From Methanobrevibacter sp. (GTDB lineage: Archaea > Methanobacteriota > Methanobacteria > Methanobacteriales > Methanobacteriaceae), in the NCBI GenBank assembly GCA_021442885.1, contig JABUVA010000043.1, positions 1 to 5,623 on the forward strand: 5,623 nt of DNA. Reading direction: 5' to 3'. The stretch's first letter is position 1; every line of letters starts with the position of its first letter. This document shows positions 1 through 5,623 of this stretch, piece after piece. The notes under the pieces are model-generated. The model was not told the origin of the DNA, did not search any database, and saw only the letters and a list, made by a program, of their open reading frames with translations. Position numbers and translations under genes: made by a program.

Positions 1-16
1 AAAAATAGCTAGTTTA

Positions 17-535
17 TTAGATTAAATGTATTTTACTATAATCTAAGTCTTCAGTTGTTTTTCCTTTTCTTTCTTGATTTGGTATTCCAAGTGCAATAAT
101 TCCTACTATACGGAAGTTTTCTGGAATATCTAATATTTCACGTGCGTTTTTCTCTGCATCTTTACCTTCTATATCTTCACGCATGTGTAGTTGTATCCAA
201 CAACTTCCAATTCCTAGTTCTGTAGCTATTAAATGAATGTATGTTAGTGCTATTGATGAGTCTTCTATCCATGTATCTGCTTTTTTACTATCTGCAAAAA
301 CAGCTATTGCTTTATTTGCATTTTTTAAAAATTGTGATCCTGCTTTTTTAGCATTACTTAATTGTTCTAGTATCTGTTTATCTTTTATTATGTAAAATTC
401 ACATGGATTTCTATTTCTACTTGTTGGTGCAAGTAGTGCTGCTTCTATGATTTTTTCTAGATTTTCATCACTTATATCTTGATTTTTGTATTCACGTATA
501 CTTCTTCGCTTATACATTACATCTAATAAATCCAT
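17..535 (-). CDS. Nitroreductase-family FMN oxidoreductase, compact 172-aa form
   Basis: This is a complete small member of the nitroreductase superfamily, cytosolic enzymes that bind FMN as homodimers and pass hydride from NAD(P)H to nitro, quinone, enone or flavin acceptors. Visible hallmarks are the N-terminal FMN-phosphate motif RRSIREY (residues 10-16), the LLAPTSRNRNP segment (34-44) followed by EFYIIKD, the GIGSCWIQL helix start (108-116) and the C-terminal IPENFRIVGIIALGIPNQ stretch (136-153), which normally closes over the flavin. About 170 residues is usual for the archaeal branch. The ATG is fixed by an in-frame stop only nine bases upstream (545-547); a GTGAT match to the 16S 3' end lies close in front of it, so the leader is very short. 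Third codon positions favour A (35 of the first 60 codons, against 18 T). A short T5 follows the stop at the window edge. The physiological substrate cannot be read from sequence. The family call is secure. Confidence 0.93.
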   Translation of the reverse strand: MDLLDVMYKRRSIREYKNQDISDENLEKIIEAALLAPTSRNRNPCEFYIIKDKQILEQLSNAKKAGSQFLKNANKAIAVFADSKKADTWIEDSSIALTYIHLIATELGIGSCWIQLHMREDIEGKDAEKNAREILDIPENFRIVGIIALGIPNQERKGKTTEDLDYSKIHLI

Positions 536-563
536 TATATCACATCATTGATGGTATTTTTTT

Positions 564-601
564 AAAAAAAAGTGAAAATGATGATTTTATTTAATCATCA
601 T
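564..601 (-). terminator. Hairpin plus T8 run at the end of the DUF5654 gene
   Basis: On the minus strand a 9-bp perfect stem (arms 593-601 and 578-586, TGATGATT core, 6-base loop) is followed after six bases by an uninterrupted run of eight T (564-571). The stem overlaps the final Asp codons and the TAA of the DUF5654 gene, so translation would compete with its folding. Oligo-T alone can end transcription in archaea, and the hairpin may be secondary. The adjoining T8/A7 tract could also serve as the TATA-like element for the nitroreductase gene 28 bases downstream, but that is weak. Confidence 0.5.
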
Positions 602-839
602 CTATTTCTATTCCTGCTTTTGCAATTAATCTACCGACTATTAAAGTTACAATTACTGCAATTATAGTTACAATTATAGCATATAATAATAAACTCCAAA
701 CAGCGTCTCCTGCTGGTAAGAATTGATTAATCAAAGCTTGTATAGCGCCATTCCATGCAGCACCAGCTACAAACGCAAATGCAGTTGTTAATAGAACAGA
801 CATAGTTTTAAGCATTTCTTTATGAACTGAATCTGCCAT
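591..839 (-). CDS. DUF5654-family small two-helix membrane protein (82 aa)
   Basis: I recognise this as a DUF5654-type protein, a short family of unknown function found mainly in archaea including methanogens. Counted from the chosen start, residues 1-12 are polar (MADSVHKEMLKT), residues 13-35 form the first hydrophobic helix with the typical FVAGAAWNGAIQ signature, a short LPAGDAV turn follows, residues 47-69 form a second very hydrophobic helix (LLLYAIIVTIIAVIVTLIV), and the tail ends in acidic IEIDDD. There is no cleavable signal peptide. An upstream in-frame ATG at 875 would add twelve residues, but a perfect AGGAGGT lies six bases before the ATG at 839, and the TATA box predicts transcription to begin downstream of 875, so 839 is the start. 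The gene is divergent from the Nudix-helicase operon and shares its promoter region. No catalytic residue is evident, so a structural or small-pore role is only a guess. Confidence 0.85.
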   Translation of the reverse strand: MADSVHKEMLKTMSVLLTTAFAFVAGAAWNGAIQALINQFLPAGDAVWSLLLYAIIVTIIAVIVTLIVGRLIAKAGIEIDDD

Positions 840-845
840 ATTTTT

Positions 846-852
846 ACCTCCT
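846..852 (-). promoter_or_regulatory. Strong Shine-Dalgarno site deciding the DUF5654 start
   Basis: The minus strand reads AGGAGGT, a full match to the complement of the 16S rRNA 3' end, with six bases before the ATG at 839. It is the best ribosome binding site in the window and argues against the upstream ATG at 875. Confidence 0.85.
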
Positions 853-883
853 ACTTTTGATTGTTTAAGTATCATCTTTTATT

Positions 884-892
884 ATATATATA
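884..892 (-). promoter_or_regulatory. Archaeal TATA box for the DUF5654 gene
   Basis: An alternating TATATATA element on the minus strand, preceded by AATAAG as a weak BRE. Archaeal initiation about 25 bases from the TATA centre would fall near 862, giving a leader of roughly 20 bases that just contains the AGGAGGT site. This fits the start at 839 and excludes the one at 875. Confidence 0.55.
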
Positions 893-911
893 CTTATTGG
901 TTTTGGCAATT

Positions 912-925
912 AGAAAATTATAAAA
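912..925 (+). promoter_or_regulatory. BRE/TATA promoter of the Nudix-helicase operon
   Basis: AGAAAA followed directly by TTATAAAA is a close match to the archaeal BRE plus TATA consensus. Its centre is about 28 bases before the ATG at 950, so transcription should begin at or within a few bases of the start codon. No Shine-Dalgarno sequence lies between the box and the ATG, which agrees with leaderless or near-leaderless translation. Confidence 0.6.
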
Positions 926-949
926 GATCTTAGAAATAGATTTACAATT

Positions 950-1333
950 ATGAAAATAGTTCATGTTGTAGCAGCTATTATTAAAAAAGATGGAAAGATA
1001 TTAGCTACTAAAAGAGGTTATGGTGAGTTTGAAAATCTATGGGAGTTTCCAGGAGGTAAAATAGAATCTGGTGAAACTCCTGAAATAGCTCTTATTAGAG
1101 AGATTAAAGAAGAATTAGACGCTTCTATTAATATTGATAAATTTCTTGTTAATGTAAATTATGATTATCCTACTTTTCATTTAGATATGGATTGTTATCT
1201 TTGTAGTTTAAATAGTGATATTAGTTTACTTGAACATAAAGATGCTTGTTGGATTTCTCAGGATGAATTTGATAGCTTAGAGTGGATTCCAGCAGATATT
1301 AGTGTTTTAGATGCAGTTCGAAAGGAGTTGTAG
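950..1333 (+). CDS. MutT/NudG-like Nudix nucleoside triphosphate pyrophosphohydrolase
   Basis: A complete 127-residue single-domain Nudix hydrolase, which would cleave (deoxy)nucleoside triphosphates to monophosphate and pyrophosphate with Mg2+. The Nudix box spans residues 36-58: G36, E42, then R50-E51 and E54-E55, the metal-binding glutamates. The usual glycine near its end is D57, a frequent change in this subgroup. The preceding NLWEFPGGKIE (29-39) and the EELDA segment resemble the NudG/MutT branch, so 8-oxo-dGTP or a modified pyrimidine triphosphate is a reasonable substrate. WISQDEFDSLEWIPAD (101-116) is the typical C-terminal substrate-side element. It is the first gene of a two-gene operon; the PLD-helicase gene begins six bases after its stop. 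The start at 950 is supported by the TATA spacing and by family length. Clean-up of oxidised or modified nucleotides next to a nuclease-helicase suggests a shared DNA-quality or defence role, which is inference. Confidence 0.92.
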   Translation: MKIVHVVAAIIKKDGKILATKRGYGEFENLWEFPGGKIESGETPEIALIREIKEELDASINIDKFLVNVNYDYPTFHLDMDCYLCSLNSDISLLEHKDACWISQDEFDSLEWIPADISVLDAVRKEL

Positions 1334-1335
1334 GT
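1324..1335 (+). promoter_or_regulatory. Ribosome binding site of the PLD-helicase gene inside the Nudix gene end
   Basis: GGAG (1324-1327) lies in the last codons of the Nudix gene and AGGT (1332-1335) overlaps its TAG stop. The second has only four bases before the ATG at 1340 and the first has twelve, so neither is ideal. The tight junction suggests translational coupling. Confidence 0.4.
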
Positions 1336-1339
1336 TTTT

Positions 1340-4165
1340 ATGGATATTGAATATGGTTCTTTTAGTCCTTCTTTTTTATTTAATGATTCTAAAAAGGGAG
1401 TTAAGGTTTTATCTCCTATTAAGGAAAATTTAAGTAAATGTGATGAGTTTTATATCTCTGTAGCTTTTATAACAGAAGGTGGAATAACTCCATTACTTCA
1501 GGTTTTAAGTGATTTAGAAAAGAGAAATATTCCGGGAAAAATCTTAACTACTGATTATCTTGCTTTTAGTGAACCTAAGGCATTGGAGAAGTTAAATCAA
1601 TTAGATAATATTGAACTTAGAATGTATAATGTTAGTAAAGATAATCCTGGACTTCATACTAAAGGATATTTGTTTAGAGAAGATGGTGATTATAGGATTA
1701 TTATTGGTAGCTCTAATTTAACTCAAAATGCTTTAACTGTTAATAAGGAGTGGAATTTAGGGTTTAGTTCTCTTGAAAGTGATGATTTATCTAAAGAAAT
1801 TTTAGATGAATTTAATAATTTATGGGATAGGTCAACTTCTTTTGATGATTGTATTGGTAATTATAGGGACTTATATGAGAAACGTAGGATTATTTTAAAT
1901 GAAAGACCTTTACCTAGCTATGAGCCTAGAATTTTAGAACCAAATTCAATGCAGGAGTCTTTTATTAATAATCTTGAAGATATTTATGCTACTGGTGGTA
2001 AGAGAGCTCTTTTAATATCAGCTACTGGTACTGGTAAGACTTATGCTGCTGCTTTTGCTCTTAAAGAGAAGTATCCTAAAAGGGCTTTGTTTTTAGTTCA
2101 TCGTGAACAGATTGCAAAACAGGCTTTAAATACTTTTAAAAAGGTTTTTGATAATACTCGTACAATGGGTTTACTTTCTGGAAACTCTAAAGAATGTGGG
2201 GAGGATTATATTTTTGCTACTATTCAGACTATGAGTAAGGAACATGTTTTTAAAGAGTTTAATCCTGATGAATTTGATTATATTATTATTGATGAGGTTC
2301 ATCGTGCTGGTGCTAAAAGCTATCAGAAGATTATGGATTATTTTACTCCTAAATTTTATCTTGGTATGAGTGCTTCACCTGATCGTATGGATGGTTTTGA
2401 TATTTATAAGCTATTTGACCATAATATTGCCTACGAGATAAGGCTCAACCAAGCACTAGATGAAGATTTGTTATGTCCTTTTCATTATTTTGGAATAACG
2501 GACGTTAAAATTAATGATGAAGATGCTAACTTTGATAATATTGTAAGCTCTGATAGAGTAAATTATATTGTAGATAGGTGCAGATTTTTCGGATATTCAG
2601 GTAGACGTGTAAAAGGATTAATGTTTTGTAGTACAAAAAAAGAAGCATGTGAATTATCAGAAATGTTAAATGAAAAAGGTCTTAAAACAACATGTCTAAC
2701 AGGAGAAAACACACAAGAAGAAAGAATAAAAGCTATTGAAAGACTAACAACAGATACTGACCCTGATTATCTAGACTACATATTAACAGTAGACATATTT
2801 AATGAAGGAGTAGATATTCCTGAAATCAACCAAATAGTACTACTACGTGAAACACAATCACCAATAATATTCATACAACAACTAGGAAGAGGACTAAGGA
2901 AATTTGATTCTAAAGAATATTTAGTTGTAATTGATTTTATTGGAAACTACAATAACAACTACATGATACCAATAGCTTTATCTGGAGATAGAACCTATAA
3001 CAAAGACAATTTAATAAAATATGTAATGGAAGGAACAAATGTAATTCCAGGTGTATCAACAATAGATTTTGATAGAATCTCAAGAGAAAGAATCTTCAGA
3101 CAAATTGAAAATACAAACCTATCAAAAATAGCTATACTTAAAGAAAAATATGATAATTTAAAATATAAACTTGGAAAAATACCAACACTTGTTGAATTTT
3201 ATAACTTAGGTGATATTGATCCAATCCTTATATTAGAAAATTCAAATAAAAAATACAATGATTATTACAACTTTTTAAAAAACTATGATGATGATTTTAC
3301 ATTAAATTTCAATTTATTTAAAAGAAATACAATTAGCTTTATTTCTAATATTCTAGCTAATGGTAAACGTCCACATGAAATAATAATATTAAAACAACTA
3401 ATTAAAAATTCAGAATTTAGTATTTCTAGTGTTGAAGATGAATTACTTAGAAAATATGGTATAATTGATGATTTAGAATCTATTAAAAATGCAATAGCTA
3501 ATTTAAATCTAGAATATTTTACTTCTAAAACTGTTGAAAAGTATTCGGAAGTTAAATTTTTCAATTTAAATAATGAAATATCAAAAGAATTTAGTGAAGC
3601 TATTGAAGATAGTGATTTTAAAGAATTTCTAGATGATTTACTAAACTACAGTTTATTAAAATATGAAAATGAATACATTAATAGATATAATAATGTTAAT
3701 TTAGTTTTAAATAAAGAATATTCAAAATCTGATGCATTAAGACTTTTAAATTGGAGTAAAGATATTATTCCATTAAATATTGGAGGATATAGATTTAATA
3801 AAAATATCTGTGCTATATTTGTTAATTATGAGAAAAATGATGATGAAATACAGTATGGTGATAAGTTTATTAATCAGGAGCTATTTAGCTGGATGAGTAG
3901 AAAAAACAGGACTTTAGAAAGTAAGGAACTTCAACCAATTATTAACTATGAAAATAATGATCTTAAAATCCATTTATTTATAAGAAAACATAATAACTTA
4001 AATTTTTATTATCTAGGTGAGGTAAAACCAATAGATTTTAAAAATGATAAAATGCCTGATGGGGAAGTAAATATTGTTAATTTTAAATTAAAACTAGATA
4101 TTCCTGTAAGATATGATATTTATAACTATATTAATTCTTACAATTCAGAAGAATATAAAAAATAA
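1340..4165 (+). CDS. PLD-nuclease / SF2 DEAH helicase / DUF3427 fusion protein
   Basis: A 941-residue multidomain DNA-processing protein. Residues 1-175 are a phospholipase D-type nuclease domain: YISVAFITEGG (38-48), H106-x-K108 and the GSSNLT motif (123-128), with an EWN element after it. Only one HKD copy is present, so the active site would form by dimerisation. Residues 200-540 are the superfamily 2 core: Q-like element around Q205, Walker A ATGTGKT (228-234), FLVHREQ (251-257), FATIQTMS (292-299), DEVH (318-321), motif III SASPDR (344-349), MFCSTKK (428-434), motif V DIFNEGVDIPE (485-495) and motif VI QQLGRGLR (513-520). The remainder matches my knowledge of the DUF3427 region seen behind such helicases; its best conserved part is IGGYRFNKN, YGDKF, SRKNRTLESKELQ and FYYLGEV (814-894). 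Near-complete family length and intact ATPase motifs imply a working enzyme. Codon use is T-ending before about 2400 and A-ending over 2640-3180. Substrate and biological role are not shown by sequence; antiviral restriction or repair is inferred. Confidence 0.93.
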   Translation: MDIEYGSFSPSFLFNDSKKGVKVLSPIKENLSKCDEFYISVAFITEGGITPLLQVLSDLEKRNIPGKILTTDYLAFSEPKALEKLNQLDNIELRMYNVSKDNPGLHTKGYLFREDGDYRIIIGSSNLTQNALTVNKEWNLGFSSLESDDLSKEILDEFNNLWDRSTSFDDCIGNYRDLYEKRRIILNERPLPSYEPRILEPNSMQESFINNLEDIYATGGKRALLISATGTGKTYAAAFALKEKYPKRALFLVHREQIAKQALNTFKKVFDNTRTMGLLSGNSKECGEDYIFATIQTMSKEHVFKEFNPDEFDYIIIDEVHRAGAKSYQKIMDYFTPKFYLGMSASPDRMDGFDIYKLFDHNIAYEIRLNQALDEDLLCPFHYFGITDVKINDEDANFDNIVSSDRVNYIVDRCRFFGYSGRRVKGLMFCSTKKEACELSEMLNEKGLKTTCLTGENTQEERIKAIERLTTDTDPDYLDYILTVDIFNEGVDIPEINQIVLLRETQSPIIFIQQLGRGLRKFDSKEYLVVIDFIGNYNNNYMIPIALSGDRTYNKDNLIKYVMEGTNVIPGVSTIDFDRISRERIFRQIENTNLSKIAILKEKYDNLKYKLGKIPTLVEFYNLGDIDPILILENSNKKYNDYYNFLKNYDDDFTLNFNLFKRNTISFISNILANGKRPHEIIILKQLIKNSEFSISSVEDELLRKYGIIDDLESIKNAIANLNLEYFTSKTVEKYSEVKFFNLNNEISKEFSEAIEDSDFKEFLDDLLNYSLLKYENEYINRYNNVNLVLNKEYSKSDALRLLNWSKDIIPLNIGGYRFNKNICAIFVNYEKNDDEIQYGDKFINQELFSWMSRKNRTLESKELQPIINYENNDLKIHLFIRKHNNLNFYYLGEVKPIDFKNDKMPDGEVNIVNFKLKLDIPVRYDIYNYINSYNSEEYKK

Positions 4166-4214
4166 TGTTGAGAGATTGAAAATTAAGGGGATATTAAGGC
4201 TTTATCTCTCAACA
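4166..4214. repeat. 11-bp perfect inverted repeat between convergent genes
   Basis: Arms TGTTGAGAGAT (4166-4176) and ATCTCTCAACA (4204-4214) are exact reverse complements separated by 27 bases. The left arm begins directly after the helicase TAA. A hairpin here would end or protect the 3' ends of either convergent transcript. It is not followed by a T run on the plus strand. On the minus strand a T5 (4218-4222) lies before the hairpin, directly after the stop of the convergent gene, and may be that gene's own oligo-T terminator. A bidirectional terminator is the simplest reading; a small structured RNA or protein-binding site remains possible. Confidence 0.6.
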
Positions 4215-4222
4215 AATAAAAA

Positions 4223-5623
4223 TTAACAATCTGAGGCTTCTGGTTTGGTAATGTTTTGAAATTTTTCATCTGAGAATTTTGAATCTATATTATGTCTTCT
4301 CCAGAATTTAACATCCTCTTTTGTAATAATGTTTTTATGAGTTAGGAATTTAAAGAACCAATTTTTATCAATACCAGTTAATTTCATGTTCCTTATATGA
4401 GGTTTAATGTATAACCTTTCAAATCTATCAGCAAAGTATCTGAATTTTCCAACACTGTACTGACCTTTTGAATACCAATCATAAATGTCTTTAACTTTAA
4501 CACCTGCTTTTTTTGCAGCTTGAGCAGTAGTTTTACCATCTGAAATTTCAACAAGGACTATTTTAAATCTTAACTTATCCATATTATTTAATATTTCATC
4601 TTCATATTTTTTATATTGTTTTTCAGTTAAATCAGATAATTTTAAAGACTTATTATGGGTATTTTTAAACCTGCTTGCAGTATATTTAATTTTTTTCATA
4701 GTAATATATCTATTTTCTAATTCCTTATCATTATCAAGTGCAATGTTTAATAATTTTTTATCAAATTTACAGGATTTTAATGAGTCTTTTTCTGTTTTTC
4801 TTTTAAATTCTTCAAGATATCTTTTTACTTCATCTGGAAGTACCATTGTTTCATATAGTTCAATGATTTTATCTTCATCATTATCATATGCTTTTATTAT
4901 ATAGTTGTTAAACTCTCTTTTTTTCAAATTAGCTAGTTTTAAAGAGCCTTTAAGATCATTACCCTTTTCAATTGATTTAAATAATAATTCTATGTCAATT
5001 GCATTAAGTTTATTTTTAAAATTATTGTTGTTTAACCATGTTTTATAAAGTTTATCCTTAATTTGACAGATGTTTATACATTCTCTTTTAGTTTTTCCTT
5101 GTTTTCTAGCTTTTAAGAATTTTTCTTGTAATAATTGAACCATTTCTTTATAGAATTCAGATTTTACTTTTTTTCCTACTTCTATTTCAATATGTTTTTC
5201 TTTAAGTTTTGATGCTTTAAATGCATCTTCAAAGCCTTTTGTTTTAAGTTCTACTAGTAATCTGTTTTTTCTTCTTTCTATTTGTTCATTATATTTTTCT
5301 CTAAATTCTTGATCATCTTTTTTAATTTGTTTTATTTGACTTTCTTTAAGTCCACTAATTTCTAAAGCTTTTTCAAATGTTTTGAAGGTTATTAATCCAT
5401 TAAGGTATTTTTCTTTTTTAATTTCAAGATTTTCATTTTTTATTGATTCATCCTTTTTAAGGATTTCTAATATTTCATCATCAATGTACATATGTTCTTT
5501 TATACATTCATTTGTTTTACATTGTTTTTTAAGGGTTAAATATTCATTTTTAAGTTGGTTGTATAGTGTTTGGTTGTTTAAATTATTTTTACACCAGTAT
5601 ATAAATTCATTTTTTGTTAATTG
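4223..5623 (-). CDS. Tandem helix-turn-helix-repeat protein, 5' end outside the window (partial)
   Basis: I do not recognise a named family. The frame is open from the TAA at 4223 to the window edge, so 466 residues are visible and the true start lies beyond base 5623; the Met codon at 5491 falls inside a repeat unit. Numbering from that Met, units of roughly 40 residues begin near 26, 77, 121, 168, 226, 270 and 308, with one more spanning the Met and a partial one at the edge. The common pattern is a first helix ending in a K/G-rich turn, then (K/T)xxxAxxxxxL(K/T)xxxI, an aromatic or hydrophobic near the end of the third helix, and a closing N/D-rich xxFxxKY helix. The clearest unit is the last (308-360: GKTTAQAAKKAGVKVKDIYDW), close to homeodomain-like HTHs of phage small terminases and transposases. 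Residues 365-422 differ (WFFKFL, VKFWRRH) and end in Cys. It is strongly Lys-rich, with no membrane segment and no catalytic domain visible. DNA binding along several adjacent sites is an inference. It is convergent with the helicase gene. Confidence 0.75.
   Translation of the reverse strand, partial: QLTKNEFIYWCKNNLNNQTLYNQLKNEYLTLKKQCKTNECIKEHMYIDDEILEILKKDESIKNENLEIKKEKYLNGLITFKTFEKALEISGLKESQIKQIKKDDQEFREKYNEQIERRKNRLLVELKTKGFEDAFKASKLKEKHIEIEVGKKVKSEFYKEMVQLLQEKFLKARKQGKTKRECINICQIKDKLYKTWLNNNNFKNKLNAIDIELLFKSIEKGNDLKGSLKLANLKKREFNNYIIKAYDNDEDKIIELYETMVLPDEVKRYLEEFKRKTEKDSLKSCKFDKKLLNIALDNDKELENRYITMKKIKYTASRFKNTHNKSLKLSDLTEKQYKKYEDEILNNMDKLRFKIVLVEISDGKTTAQAAKKAGVKVKDIYDWYSKGQYSVGKFRYFADRFERLYIKPHIRNMKLTGIDKNWFFKFLTHKNIITKEDVKFWRRHNIDSKFSDEKFQNITKPEASDC

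Noticed and set aside
1..16. Possible terminator of the nitroreductase gene
   Set aside because: A T5 run is visible on the minus strand next to a CTAG palindrome, but the window ends there, so the run length and any further structure cannot be judged.
840..875. ATG at 875 as the start of the DUF5654 gene
   Set aside because: The extra twelve residues include the bases that form the AGGAGGT site for the ATG at 839, and the TATA box predicts transcription beginning after 875.
3283..3564. A 93-codon open frame on the minus strand inside the helicase gene
   Set aside because: It lies wholly within and opposite to a long conserved gene, has no ribosome binding site that I can see, and its protein shows no family features. 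It is a shadow of AT-rich coding sequence.
4177..4203. ATTAAGG direct repeats in the hairpin loop as a CRISPR-like or target-site duplication signal
   Set aside because: Only two 7-base copies in very AT-rich sequence, with no third unit and no transposase nearby.
5489..5491. ATG at 5491 as a true start of the repeat protein
   Set aside because: The frame stays open to the window edge, the upstream residues fit the repeat pattern, and no good ribosome binding site precedes it.
4223..5623. Reading the repeat protein as a phage terminase small subunit or a transposase
   Set aside because: The HTH units look alike, but the protein is far too repetitive and no large subunit, integrase or catalytic DDE residues are visible.

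Overview
The window is very AT-rich. It most likely comes from a methanogenic archaeon of the Methanobacteriales, with Methanosphaera or Methanobrevibacter the best guesses. Three things point there: a small two-helix membrane protein that I recognise as the mostly archaeal DUF5654 family, archaeal-type BRE/TATA boxes in the one divergent promoter region, and oligo-T ends after genes. The genus is an inference from composition and family content; no rRNA or methanogenesis gene is present to confirm it.

Left part (1-840, minus strand): a compact FMN-dependent nitroreductase-family gene lies downstream of the DUF5654 gene. A hairpin plus T8 run separates them. Both look like ordinary chromosomal genes. 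The DUF5654 start is decided by a perfect AGGAGGT ribosome binding site at 846-852.

Middle (840-4165, plus strand): a 110-base divergent promoter region drives a two-gene operon. The first gene is a MutT/NudG-like Nudix hydrolase, probably read from a leaderless or nearly leaderless mRNA. The second starts six bases after the first ends and encodes a 941-residue fusion of a PLD-type nuclease domain, a DEAH-type superfamily 2 helicase and a C-terminal DUF3427 region. Nuclease, DNA translocase and nucleotide-cleaning enzyme together look like a DNA-processing module, plausibly for defence or repair. Third-position codon choice changes sharply inside the helicase gene, which suggests a mosaic gene.

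Right part (4166-5623): an 11-bp perfect inverted repeat sits directly after the helicase stop codon. Beyond it, a convergent gene on the minus strand runs out of the window. Its reading frame has no stop up to base 5623, so the ATG at 5491 is internal. The protein is built almost wholly of about 40-residue units that look like degenerate homeodomain-like helix-turn-helix repeats, at least eight in the visible part plus a fragment of another. I know no named family with this layout. There is no rRNA, tRNA, CRISPR array or recognisable transposase, and no gene-free stretch longer than about 110 bases.
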